DNA from: Sodalis glossinidius str. 'morsitans'
Lineage (GTDB): Bacteria; Pseudomonadota; Gammaproteobacteria; Enterobacterales; Enterobacteriaceae
Direction: 5' to 3'
Length of the DNA stretch: 64,000 nt
Assembly (NCBI RefSeq): GCF_000010085.1
Contig: NC_007713.1
Coordinates: 1-64,000, forward strand
Shown here: piece after piece, positions 46,021 through 55,242 of the stretch
Layout: each line of letters begins with the position of its first letter
Position numbering within the stretch: the first letter of the stretch is position 1
Notes under the pieces: model-generated
The model's input: the letters and a program-made list of their open reading frames with translations, nothing else
What the model was told of the DNA's origin: nothing
The model's database searches: none
Made by a program: the position numbers and the translations under genes

Positions 46021-46545
46021 TTATGCGATCCGGATGCTGTTCGGCATTCCTAACAGCGTTATTTTGTTAAGCGCTTTGACCATCGCCATTGCCTCACCTA
46101 CCTGCGCATCATAGTCACGCAGACTTAGATGATAGCCCACTTGCTTTTTCCATACATCGTTACTGCCGCTTAGACGCTGATTCGCAACGGCGTAGTTACG
46201 CTCATGGTATCGGTCTGGCCAATATTGCGCCCCACCTCGTGGAGGAATAAGAGGCCTTATTTTCTTCCTCAGCAGAGCATCATGACAGTAGCGGGTATCA
46301 TAAGCGCCATCAGCCGACGCTTCCCTGATTTTCCGCTGGGTCTGGTTTATCAGAGCGGGTAGGGCCTGAGCATCCGTCGTACCGCTGAGCGATAAGTCAG
46401 CACAGATAATCTCGTGCGTTACACTGTCTGCGGCCATATGCAGCTTACGCCACACCCTCCGTCTGTCGGCACCATGCTGTCGGACTTTCCATTCGCCTTC
46501 GCCAAAGACCTTCAGGCCGGTTCCGTCAATGACTAGAGTCTAGTC
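46021..46545 (-). pseudogene. IS5-family (IS903-like) transposase, 5'-truncated
   Basis: The frame lacks its N-terminus but holds LVIDGTGLKVFGEGEWKVRQ, then RRVWRKLHMAADSVTHEIIC, SADGAYDTRYCHDALLRKKI and RPLIPPRGGAQYWPDRYHER (DDE-type domain with the N3/C1 layout). The right side stops abruptly at about 46545 in a GC-rich stretch. No complete terminal repeats are seen at either end. It interrupts the traJ-like gene. Confidence 0.8.
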
Positions 46546-46958
46546 GGGACCTTTCGCGGCAAGGGCACGGGGAGCAACGACGTTTGCGGGAACGCAAGGG
46601 CACCGCGTGCGGCGTGCATTTACCCTCCGCGCAAGGGCCTGACGAGAGAACACCAACGATGGCGGGATGAGCAGGCGCACACCCGACATGGCCACCGGCC
46701 GGGGAGTCCTTAAAGCGCAGACGTCGTTATCGTCTGTGGGTTGGGGGTGGGCGGCGCGGCCTCCTGGCCGCTGCAAGCGGGGTGGCGTGACGGATGGATG
46801 CTCGAAGGGTGGCGACAGCGGGTTGGCGCCACGCGCAGCGCTACAGCCGGACCCAGAGGGGGGCGCCCGGAAAAGACCGTGATTATAGACAGGCAAGCGC
46901 TATAACAACCGGTATCCCTACTTTCACCATTGACCTTCCCGCACGGCAGTATAACGGC
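46546..46958. other. GC-rich stretch without a recognised gene
   Basis: About 410 bases, markedly richer in G and C than either neighbour, from the truncated IS to the DUF1380 gene. Long frames exist on both strands (for example 46540-46896 minus) but their content is Pro/Arg/Gly rich and looks like compositional noise. GGGAACGCAAGGGC-type text repeats in part. It may be foreign DNA brought in with the IS fragment. Confidence 0.35.
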
Positions 46959-47396
46959 TCAGCCGCCGCTATACTGCCGGCCACCTGGTGGTGGCCGGCA
47001 GGTGTGTAATACCTTCACCAGCACCGCAATCGCCAGATGACCGCTCCGTGTCTCAGCGTCCATGTCTTCGGGAGTATTGCTGTCGAGCACCGAGGCGGCC
47101 AGATGCAGCACGCTTTCCAGCATCCCGGCGTCGACCGTCACACTGCGTCTGCGACGGGCGATAGTTTCGTAAATCATCTCCTCTACCCCCTCGCGGTTGA
47201 TACCTGCGTCACGGTACAGGGAAATAGGCAGACTGCCGATATATTCCAGCACCGTAAGCACCTCCTCGTCTGTCACGTGGTCATCTCTGCCGATATCGGC
47301 AATAGCGGGCCTGTCCCAAATCAGCACCGCCAACGGCTCATCGCCGCCGTAGGCATGAAATAACCGCTCGCTGATAGCCTTTATGGTTCCGTACAT
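46959..47396 (-). CDS. DUF1380 family protein of the plasmid leading region
   Basis: About 145 residues from ATG 47396: MYGTIKAISERLFHAYGGDE, PLAVLIWDRPAIADIGRDDH, VTDEEVLTVLEYIGSLPISL match the DUF1380 proteins found in the leading region of F-like plasmids. Function is unknown; they travel with antirestriction and SOS-inhibition genes that are expressed early after transfer. It precedes nothing on its strand but follows klcA upstream by about 60 bases. The C-terminus past residue 115 is less conserved. Confidence 0.7.
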   Translation of the reverse strand: MYGTIKAISERLFHAYGGDEPLAVLIWDRPAIADIGRDDHVTDEEVLTVLEYIGSLPISLYRDAGINREGVEEMIYETIARRRRSVTVDAGMLESVLHLAASVLDSNTPEDMDAETRSGHLAIAVLVKVLHTCRPPPGGRQYSGG

Positions 47397-47456
47397 CAAC
47401 ACCTCCAACGCCAAAAATTAAACCATCAGGGGCTAACGGGCAGCAACGCCCGGCTA

Positions 47457-47882
47457 TCAGTCAAGAGCGGCGTAAATATCGCCCCATTCCGGGTGTGCAA
47501 CGATGCGATGCCAAAGCTACTCCTCGCGCTGGATAAACAGCGTGACCAGCCCGGCGCGGTCCCGGTCATGGTGCAGTCCGCAACGATGATTAATCACTCG
47601 CGACGTGAGGATAATGCCCGCAACATCGCTGCTGACCGTGCGGTCAAACCCATTATCATCGTTAACCAGTAGCACCGGACCAACGTCCGGCATCATGTAA
47701 CCGCCGCCGTCAGGCAGGCGGATAAAGTGCCAGAAGCCGCCGTTGTACTCCGGTAAATAGCAATTGGCGTAGTCGTATACCTGCATTTCGGCATACAGAA
47801 AATCCGCGCCAAACAGATAAGGTAAAAATGACAGACGGTCTGATTCCTCAACGCGTAAAGCCGCAGAAGGTAAATGAAACAT
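47457..47882 (-). pseudogene. klcA: KlcA/ArdB antirestriction protein with amber stop
   Basis: SDRLSFLPYLFGADFLYAEM, VYDYANCYLPEYNGGFWHFI, LPDGGGYMMPDVGPVLLVND and SSDVAGIILTSRVINHRCGL are the KlcA/ArdB core. After FIQREE a TAG at 47517 is followed in frame by LWHRIVAHPEWGDIYAALD and the true stop. Losing this last helix may or may not abolish activity against type I restriction enzymes. It belongs to the leading region with DUF1380. Confidence 0.8.
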
Positions 47883-48322
47883 CGCACGCTCTCCTCTGTA
47901 TCAGGGTCTGCGGGACCGGGTGCCGGCACGTGAATTTTACCCTTTCGCCCCGACTGTGCCGGGCTAGCGTGTGGGTACGGCTCCGCCCGTCACGATAGCG
48001 GGGCATCAGGGAAAACAATTGAAGAGGTATGCACAAATAGGAAGCATGTAGCAGAAAAAGCGCCTATGGCCCAAAAACTGGCGACCGCAGGGCGCGATAA
48101 GAAGCAGGAGCAAAGCAACTTCCTTTTTTGTTCAAATAGTCCTCATCAGCCATTTGAAACGCAACTCTGTAAAACACAAAAAATATCATTTATATACATT
48201 TTAAATACCTAATAAGAACTTATTTCTAATTTTAATTTAGGTGTGTTATTATGTATAATAAGTACTTTTAATATATGCCTTTAGCTTTTATAAGGTATTA
48301 AAAAAATACATACTCTGGAAAA
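47883..48322. other. intergenic stretch
   Basis: Upstream region of klcA to about 48050, then an AT-rich stretch (48170-48320) that leads into parA. A plus-strand frame around 48024-48212 has no start and no family look. I see no gene. Confidence 0.35.
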
Positions 48323-48947
48323 ATGGTTGTTGTGGAAATTAAGAAAGGCGGAACGGGGAAATCTATGATTTCTCTAAATATTGCACCAGAGATTAAGCCG
48401 GATTTGTTCTACGACACAGACGATACATCGTCTATTTCAACATTCAATTCATTTCGACCAAAGGATAAACGCTGGAATGTTATCAGACTTACAGACGACA
48501 TGGAGAAAGTCAGCAATTGATTCATCACTGAGCTCATAGAAGCATAAAACGATACTCGTAGATTGCGGTAGCTTTGACTCTGCCCTAACCCGTGCCGCAG
48601 TCGGTGCAGCAGATTTGATTATCTCGCCATTTATTGACGACCCTTCAGAGATTCTCGGACTGCAGAAGTTTAGTGAAGTACTAGAGCAGATATCCAGAGA
48701 TATGGGAAACAAAAAAAGTAGCCCACGTTCTTCTAAACAAGGTTCATCCTCAGCGTACCAATTTCACAGATATAGATTCGATAATCTTGTTCGCCTTGAT
48801 ACCGCCATACCTACTGACAAGACTCTTCCTGCCAAATTTGGTGAAGGGATGGGGATCGTTGAACTGTTGGCAACACGTCATGGGCGTACAGGAAATGCTA
48901 TGAGGTCACTCTTCTTAGACATGCGAAAAACCATTGAAAGAATATGA
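48323..48947 (+). pseudogene. parA: ParA-type partition ATPase, broken
   Basis: EIKKGGTGKSMISLNIAPEI is a deviant Walker A motif (KGGTGKS). After a TGA at 48518 and a frameshift, LVDCGSFDSALTRAAVGAAD and ISPFIDDPSEILGLQKFSEV carry the Walker B/switch region. A further shift at an A7 run near 48712 precedes VAHVLLNKVHPQRTNFTDID. Together about 205 residues, a short ParA as in type Ib partition systems. A small gene follows as in parAB operons. Confidence 0.75.
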
Positions 48948-49003
48948 TTTTTATATTTTTTAAAAACAAAAAGAGTAAATTTTTAATACCTATAAGATTC
49001 ATT

Positions 49004-49248
49004 ATGGCAACTAACAAAAAAGATTTATTTAATCGCCTAAATGAAGTATCAAAAAACGCTCCTTTTCAAGAAAGCTCAGATGGCGAGAGCAATAAAAAAA
49101 AACACATACTCAAGAAGAACCAACGGCTACGTCCCCCACAGCAAAGAAAACAACTAGCCTTCTAATGACCCCATACATAATAGAGGGATTAAGGGAGAAA
49201 TTAGCTAAAGATGGCACGTTTGATAGAAAAAAAGAGACCACAAAATGA
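49004..49248 (+). pseudogene. ParB-like small partition protein, frameshifted
   Basis: ATG 49004: MATNKKDLFNRLNEVSKNAP then a run of nine A residues at about 49091-49099 shifts the frame; one base corrected gives TQEEPTATSPTAKKTTSLLM and a C-terminal IIEGLREKLAKDGTFDRKKE. A short basic protein after a ParA is the layout of type Ib systems. The name is inferred from position. Confidence 0.5.
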
Positions 49249-49299
49249 ATATGCTTATATTTTTCCTGATTACTTTCATTCCCCAGTAGGGTATTCACC

Positions 49300-50070
49300 T
49301 GTAGTGGCACACTGATACTAGCCACCTGATCGGAGGTGATATGCTCACCTTACCAACACGACAGGTGATCTCCTAGGTAAACATTTTACGGCAGAATTTA
49401 AGCTCGAAGCCAAAAAGCTGGTTGTCGACCACAGCTACACATACGTTAAGGCCGCGGAGGCGGTTAATGTCAGCCATTAGTCGCTGGGTCAATAAGCTTC
49501 GCCTTGAACGACAGGGAAAAACGACTGCGGGACTTCCTCTTACCCCTGAACAGCTATAGCTGCGTGAGATGAAGAAGAAACTCCAACACCTTGAAATGGA
49601 GAACGAAATCCTAAAAAATCTACGGCGCTCTTAATGTCGAACTCACTCAACGGTTCACGGTAGTCGACAGGCTGAGGGCGCAATACCCGGTCACGGCGTT
49701 GTGCCAAACTTTTGAGGTACATCGCAGCAGCTACAGGAACTGGCAGGCTTCCGCTAATGAACCCGACGGTGAGCGCGTGGTTAAGCGTAGCCGCGTCATG
49801 GAAGCTTGGAACGCCAGCGGCAGATCTGTTGTCAAAATGGGGCGCTGGCGGGACGGAAAACTGATGAAGGAGCTGGGTATCTCCAGCTGCCAGCTACCGA
49901 CTCATAAATACAAACGCGGCGGCAATAAACACGTTGAAATACCGAACCATCTCAACCACCAGTTCGCAGTTACCGGATCAGGTCTGGTGTGGCGATGTGA
50001 CCTACATCTGGACGGGCAAATGCTGGGCTTACCTGCGGTGGTACTTGTCAGTGCCAATTTGAAATCTGAC
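49300..50070 (+). mobile_element. IS3-family element, degenerate
   Basis: OrfA-like text FTAEFKLEAKKLVVDHSYTY with KAAEAVNVS, then LRLERQGKTTAGLPLTPEQL and a leucine-zipper part ending in multiple stops; OrfB-like text TVVDRLRAQYPVTALCQTFE, VHRSSYRNWQASANEPDGER, KLMKELGISSCQLPTHKYKR and SGLVWRCDLHLDGQ (should be GDVTYIW). It stops before the catalytic DDE region is complete. Frameshifts and deletions show it is dead. A palindrome follows immediately. Confidence 0.7.
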
Positions 50071-50073
50071 CCG

Positions 50074-50116
50074 TTACTTTATTCGTACCACATTATACGT
50101 GGTACGAATAAAGTAA
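50074..50116. repeat. perfect 18-bp palindrome with 7-base loop
   Basis: TTACTTTATTCGTACCAC (50074-50091) and GTGGTACGAATAAAGTAA (50099-50116) are exact reverse complements around ATTATAC. No T-tract follows, so it is not a typical terminator. It lies at the broken end of an IS3-like element. A regulator or recombinase site, or the trace of a fold-back rearrangement, are possible. Confidence 0.85.
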
Positions 50117-50186
50117 TGCGCCCTCTATGTGAAATCGACCATTGCACGAATATACAGCCCCATTCATAACCACTACTTTAACATAC

Positions 50187-50356
50187 GGGCACCTCGAAAA
50201 ACCTAGACATCTTCATTTTTGATTTTTTAAAGTGCCTACTTATTGCTCGATATGAGTTATCTTTTCTCAAGTTAAGGATAAAAAATAAACAATCATCTAA
50301 TTCTGCTGTCAGTTTTTTGCCGTGATTTATCAAAGCTGAGGTTTTTCGAGGTGCCC
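50187..50356. mobile_element. MITE with 18-bp ends and ATAC duplication
   Basis: GGGCACCTCGAAAAACCT (50187-50204) and AGGTTTTTCGAGGTGCCC (50339-50356) are exact reverse complements. ATAC occurs directly outside both ends (50183-50186 and 50357-50360), a 4-base target duplication. The 134 internal bases are AT-rich with no ORF. It is therefore a 170-bp non-autonomous element, probably moved by an IS5-type enzyme. Confidence 0.8.
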
Positions 50357-50365
50357 ATACATATC

Positions 50366-50537
50366 GGCTTTGTTGAATAATAGGGAATCATGCTGTTTTG
50401 CCATACTCGTTTTGGCGGAAAATGCTTGTCACCCTAGGTGTGCCGTTTTCTTACGCGGCCTAACTGCATGATTTTACGTTGCCAGGATCAGCAGTTGCAC
50501 TGGAGGGGCAGCATAAAATCGGTTTATTCAACAAAGC
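50366..50537. mobile_element. IS903-like short element or deletion derivative
   Basis: GGCTTTGTTGAATAA (50366-50380) and TTATTCAACAAAGC (50524-50537) match the known IS903 terminal repeat (GGCTTTGTTGAATAAATC) as I remember it. Only about 145 bases lie between, with no transposase. It starts 10 bases after the preceding MITE. No clear 9-bp target duplication is visible. Confidence 0.65.
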
Positions 50538-50697
50538 TATAAATATCATGTATGCACATCCATTGACCACGAAAAGTATAATAGATAAGGTAATCATACC
50601 TTTGATAAATCAGAGGTCGGGATTGATACCTCGAAGCCAAATACCAGTATGATATACTTATGGTATATTGTACCGGCATCAGAAGCTCATCAAATCA

Positions 50698-50806
50698 ATG
50701 GTGGGCTGGACAGGGGAACTGAAAGGTTCGCCGTTAGCTTTGGCACGGTAGTATCACCCCTGTTCAGTTCACCACCAGCGCAGCTTGGATGAAGCATGGT
50801 GGTGGT
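50698..50806 (+). ncRNA. second C4-antisense-RNA-like leader
   Basis: Outer stem GGTGGGCTGGACAGGGG (from 50700) against CCCCTGTTCAGTTCACCACC (to 50776), enclosing hairpins GAAC-tgaaa-GGTTC and CCGT-tagctttggc-ACGG. A downstream GGTGGTGGT at 50798-50806 is complementary to the ACCACC end. It has the same plan as 13100-13205 and likewise precedes a PAS-LuxR gene. A possible promoter lies in the TATGATATACTTATGGTATATT stretch upstream. A covariance search would be needed for proof. Confidence 0.5.
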
Positions 50807-50848
50807 CTTTTTTCCCTGCTTAGGAAAAGGATTATCTTATGAACATTA

Positions 50849-51504
50849 ATGGAAAATAACAGAAAACAATGGTCTATAAAAGACCATGAATCACGGTATT
50901 TATTTATTAATAAATCAGCATTACAATACTATGGCATCCCTTTAAACTTCGATTATCATGGATGCCGAGATGAGGAACTTCCTCATCCTGGTGCAGAGTT
51001 AGCTTCAGAATTTCAAAAAAATGACAAAATAATTCTTAATAAAGAAATACCAATAACTGAAATTGAAACTCATATTTACGGGAAAATGAAAAAATTACAC
51101 TCCCATATTTGCGAAAAACATCCTTTTTATGATAAAAACAAAAAACTCATTGGCGTTATATGCCAAGGAAGAAATATAGAAAACTCTTTCATTTATTACA
51201 ACCTCATCGAAAACACACATGGTTCACCAACAACCATCCCCCAACTGAAATATTTACAAAAAGAGAACTTGAAATTATTTTTTTATCACTTCAGAGATTG
51301 TCCAGCAAAGAAGTCGCTAAAATAATTAACATTTCACACAGAACGGTAGAAAATAACTTACAGTGTATTTATAATAAAGTTGGAATAAATTCAGTCAGAG
51401 CACTACGTGAATATTGCACATCTAATGGCATAACACAATATATCCCAGAGTTTTTAAAAAAAAGGAGTAGCCACAATAAACTCATAGAGATCTATTCTTT
51501 ATAG
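50849..51504 (+). pseudogene. PAS-LuxR regulator, frameshifted and 5'-shortened
   Basis: The first frame gives QWSIKDHESRYLFINKSALQ, YYGIPLNFDYHGCRDEELPH and a PAS-like end IGVICQGRNIENSFIYY; near 51240 the frame shifts to PPTEIFTKRELEIIFLSLQR, LSSKEVAKIINISHRTVENN, LQCIYNKVGINSVRALREYC. It aligns in plan with the intact regulator at 44439-45167 (SHRTVEN, LREYC), but about 30 N-terminal residues are missing. The start ATG at 50849 is nested in a six-codon frame beginning at ATG 50839, perhaps a former coupled leader. Confidence 0.75.
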
Positions 51505-52304
51505 TGTTCCTTATAAAAAGAAACCCTCATATCTTTCAAATAAGGTAGTGCTATTCTGGTTTTAGCTTGTAAAGCTAAATCTATATTGAAAAAAATAATA
51601 TCTTCACCTTTTTCGGATACTAGAATCATGGTGTTCCCTTCTGGAGAGACGATTTTACTCCCACCAAACATTCTGGTATCTGCTTCCTTTCCCCATCGAT
51701 TTACAGCCGCAAGATAAATACCATTTTCTAGGGCACGAGCAGCACAGTTAATATTCCATATATCTATTGCATATTCAGGCCATACAGCAGGAACAAATAA
51801 TATTTGTACGTTATTCATCGCAAAAATACGCGCCACTTCAGGAAAACCAATGTCATAACAGACCATAACCCCTATTCGACATAATGACGTTTCTATGATT
51901 TGACAATTACTACCTTCGCTGAACCATTTTTTTCATCACCCCATAGATGAATTTTCCTATGCACATGTTTCCAACTGTCACCCCCTGGAACCCAAATCCC
52001 GGCAGAGTTATAAACTTGACCAGGATTTTCCCCTCGCTCAACAAATTCAGATATAATAATTAAATCCAAGTCGTTAGCCAGTTTGCTTACATAACAAATC
52101 AGTTTCACCACCTCTACTTTCACTGAGGTTCCATAATGAAGTTCCCAATAAATCAGGAGTGTAACCTGTAGTAGCTAACTCTGGAAAACAGATAATATTT
52201 GCTTTATTATCAGCAGCCCTATGGAAAAATGACTTTATGTGATCAAGGTTTTTTCCCTTGTTACCAAGCACAGTATCTATTTGTGCCAATGCAACGTTTA
52301 TCAT
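51492..52304 (-). pseudogene. carbon-nitrogen hydrolase (nitrilase superfamily), broken
   Basis: Frames in order: MINVALAQIDTVLGNKGKNL and IICFPELATTGYTPDL (catalytic Glu in FPEL); LDLIIISEFVERGENPGQVY and HVHRKIHLWGDEKN (catalytic Lys); MVCYDIGFPEVARIFAMNNV (catalytic Cys) and INCAARALENGIYLAAVNRW, SKIVSPEGNTMILVSEKGED. Two frameshifts (near 52100 and 51890) break about 265 residues. The closest kind is an amidase/ureidopropionase-like enzyme. It diverges from the permease pseudogene over 42 bases, so the two were probably a catabolic pair. Confidence 0.8.
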
Positions 52305-52346
52305 TTTTAACTACTCTAAATAAATATTATATAGAGTGATCATGAT

Positions 52347-53638
52347 ATGGACGATAAAAACTACACTTTCAGCCGAGTTCCACAGACATCAAGGGTTAGC
52401 CTGTTAACAACGACTCTAGTTAGGACAGGAATGACAACAGCCTTAGCTCAGTTTATGCTAGGTGCTACTCTTGGTCATTCTATGACATTTACACAAGCAT
52501 GCTAGCGACATTTTTAGGCAGTCTACTTTTTACAATTTGTCAGTCTTAGCGTCGGGTTTGCAGGTACACGGGAAGGATTATCAACCAGTAACCTGTCTTT
52601 TAGCAAAATGGTGTGGCTTTGGACGTTATGGTTCTGCATTTATAGGGGTAGCCATTGTTATAAGTTGCCTTGGTTGGTTTGGCGTGCAAAATTCCATTTT
52701 AGCAGATGGTGTTGTTTATGCATTCAATGGAAAGATAAGCTTTGAAATTGCTGCATTAATATCAGGTCGCATTCTTACCTTACTAGTGGTTTGGGGTTTT
52801 ATTGGTTTAAGCTGGAAAGCTAAACTAGCATTACCTATTTTTTGTTTAGTTGTTGGGTGGGTGTTTTTTGACATGTTAAAAGGAAATGACTTTATTTTCC
52901 TTATAATATCACCACCTAATGGTGCATATATGTCCATAGGCGCAGGAGCAACAATGGTTGCCGGTGGGGCTATAGTTGGCGCATTGATTACCCTTGATAT
53001 TACACGATACTGTAAAAATGTAAGACATGTTTTCTAGATGATAACCATTTCTTATATTATTGGTGAGTTTATTGTTAATGGGGTTGCCATTTTAGTGGCC
53101 CATGCGCTTCATACTTCTGATGTGGTCACAATAATGACGCAGAGTGCAGGATGGCTTGGTCTACTATCTGTTATTTTATCTGCAGTGAAAGTTAATGATA
53201 CAGCTCTTTATTCTTCATCGCTTACAGTAACAAATATCGTAGAGACTCTATTTTGTCGTGAGTTACCTTATAAGAAAATGACAATTATACTAGGAGCACT
53301 TGGCACTTTGCTTTCTGTATTGGGAATCATGAACAAATTCGTGGATTTCCTGATTTTCCTTGGTGTGCTATTTCCACCTATTGCCGGTGTAACGCTGGTT
53401 GATTACTATATTTTACGGACTCACAGAAAATTACTCGATTTTACCCGAAGTCATGACACATTACCCGATGCATCATCAACACAAAAAATAGGATAGTTAG
53501 CTATGGCTGCTTGGGGAACAGGAAGTATTATCGGATTCACTATTAATTGGGGCCTCCCATCTGTGAATTCATTAATTTTTTCCAGCATGATATACTGGCT
53601 CACCTGCACTATTAGAAATAATCGCTATACCAGATAAA
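52347..53638 (+). pseudogene. cytosine/purine permease (NCS1, CodB-like), broken
   Basis: TTTLVRTGMTTALAQFMLGA, TLGHSMTFTQA, (shift) AGTREGLSTSNLSFSK, CGFGRYGSAFIGVAIVISCL, SAGWLGLLSVILSAVKVNDT and FVDFLIFLGVLFPPIAGVTL follow the CodB order with about twelve membrane helices. Frameshifts lie near 52495 and 52560. Two TAG codons (53035 before MITISYIIGEF, and 53494 before LAMAAWG) stand where Trp is expected. The end IYWLTCTIRNNRYTR lies at 53638. Confidence 0.8.
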
Positions 53639-53721
53639 TAATATTTAAATTAAAAACTGAAAAAAATGGCATGAGCTATACATGCGAACCATATTCTATC
53701 TCATGCCAATATACAATAATC

Positions 53722-54648
53722 TTAACACATCAGATTATCGAGAGCATTATCAGACAAACCTGTACAAGCTTTCACAGCATCCCGAGCAATTCCACGCGAC
53801 AGCATCTGTCGTGCAATTTTCATCGCCGCAGCATGCTCGCCTTGCTGGATGCCTTCCTGGCGGCCGTCATCACGTCCAATCTGATAGCCTTCCTGCTTCA
53901 GAGCCTCAGCAATAGTCATAAGCGCCTCCTCATGTTTCTCTGCCCGTTTAGCGATCTCGGTGATGAACGTTCGCGGCGAAGCGGCATTGCCCTCCTGAAC
54001 CAGATAGTTCATCATCGTGACAACCTGCGTATCCGTATAATAATTGTACGACAGCAGTTTAACAATACTGTCCAGCAACTCCGTCATATCCCGGCGGCGA
54101 ATATGCTTCTGAATCAACTCTAGCAGCGCCATGCGCCGGTGCTGCATGATGGCATCATCATCGAGCGTGGTCACATCCATCAATCGGAACGGCTGGCTGT
54201 AAATCTTTGCCGCAATATCGGGCCGTTCAAAGCAGTCCAGCCAGTTGGTGCTGTACGGATGCGGACTTTTTTCACCGCAGTAGAACAGCACTGGAAAAAC
54301 CAGGGGCAGTTTATCATGCCCGGCTTCCAGATGCCGCTGCATCGCCGCCATGCTATAGCGCATTAACCGCCAGGCCATCAGCTTGTCGGGGGTCGACTGG
54401 TGCTCAATCAAACAGTAGACATAGCCATCAACCCCGTTGGCGTTCACCGAGTAGAGGATATCACTCTGGTAAGGCTTCATGTCCGGGTCGATAAAGGAGC
54501 CGGACTCAGGCTTCAGGGTCTCCCAGTCACACAGCGCCTTGATATCATCAGGCAGCCAGATATCAAAAAAATCCTGCGCGGTGGCCTTGTCGTGAAGAAA
54601 CTGCCTGAACACCGCATCATGGGGCGTCGGAGTAAATTTCTTGCTCAT
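53722..54648 (-). CDS. Rpn-family recombination-promoting nuclease
   Basis: 308 residues from ATG 54648, intact. TPHDAVFRQFLHDKATAQDF, ESGSFIDPDMKPYQSDILYS, VDGYVYCLIEHQSTPDKLMA (the PD-(D/E)XK-like core with E-x-Q) and a C-terminal repeat of Gly/Glu/Gln (EGYQIGRDDGRQEGIQQGEH) leading to a small helical domain GIARDAVKACTGLSDNALDN. The start overlaps the finO stop (ATGA), so the two are co-translated. The variable Gln/Glu tract resembles the tails through which Rpn proteins differ between strains. A broken paralogue is at 11510-12455. Confidence 0.85.
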   Translation of the reverse strand: MSKKFTPTPHDAVFRQFLHDKATAQDFFDIWLPDDIKALCDWETLKPESGSFIDPDMKPYQSDILYSVNANGVDGYVYCLIEHQSTPDKLMAWRLMRYSMAAMQRHLEAGHDKLPLVFPVLFYCGEKSPHPYSTNWLDCFERPDIAAKIYSQPFRLMDVTTLDDDAIMQHRRMALLELIQKHIRRRDMTELLDSIVKLLSYNYYTDTQVVTMMNYLVQEGNAASPRTFITEIAKRAEKHEEALMTIAEALKQEGYQIGRDDGRQEGIQQGEHAAAMKIARQMLSRGIARDAVKACTGLSDNALDNLMC

Positions 54649-55136
54649 GGCGTTGGCTCTTCGCCCGGTGACACGGCAGATTCTGTTTCTACTCGCCATT
54701 TCTCCAGCTGCTTCAGGGCATGAGCCTGCTGATAAAATACGCGTTGTGTATAGAACATCAGCGTCGCGCTGGCCTTGGCGCGGGTTAAATCCAGTTCACG
54801 CGCCTTGATATCGTCAAGGATATCCGCCGCAATGCCCACCTTGAGCAGTTTGGGGTATCCCAAATCAAAAAGCGATGGCCAGTTGGCCACCAGACTGGCG
54901 ATAGCCTCCTGACCCTGGCGTAATTTTTTCGCCCGGTTCCGCGCGATGCGCTCTTCCCGACTCAGGGGCTTGGGCGGCGGCTGTTTCAGTTTTGGCTCCT
55001 TGACCGGCTTTGGTGCCTTTGCCTTGGGCGGCTTCGCCGATTTTGGCGCCGGCGCGGGTTTATCGGCAGGCTTCGGGTTCACATAGATTTTCGGCTTGCG
55101 CCTGATACTGAGTAAGGGGAGCCTAGGTTCGGTCAT
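54645..55136 (-). CDS. finO: FinO/ProQ-family RNA chaperone
   Basis: 163 residues. A Pro/Lys-rich flexible N-terminus (KPADKPAPAPKSAKPPKAKA), then the FinO/ProQ domain: VANWPSLFDLGYPKLLKVGI, AADILDDIKARELDLTRAKA and SATLMFYTQRVFYQQ. FinO protects FinP antisense RNA and represses traJ. Here traJ is a remnant and no FinP gene is evident, so it may now bind other RNAs. Intact, with only a short gap to the preceding gene. Confidence 0.8.
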   Translation of the reverse strand: MTEPRLPLLSIRRKPKIYVNPKPADKPAPAPKSAKPPKAKAPKPVKEPKLKQPPPKPLSREERIARNRAKKLRQGQEAIASLVANWPSLFDLGYPKLLKVGIAADILDDIKARELDLTRAKASATLMFYTQRVFYQQAHALKQLEKWRVETESAVSPGEEPTP

Positions 55137-55242
55137 CGGTTTTGTTCTCTTGCTTGACAGTGCTTATGGGTATCATACCAGCAGGTCTCCCTTCCCGCGA
55201 ATACGCGGCCGCCAGAGGCGACCACGTACCCGTCACTACGGG

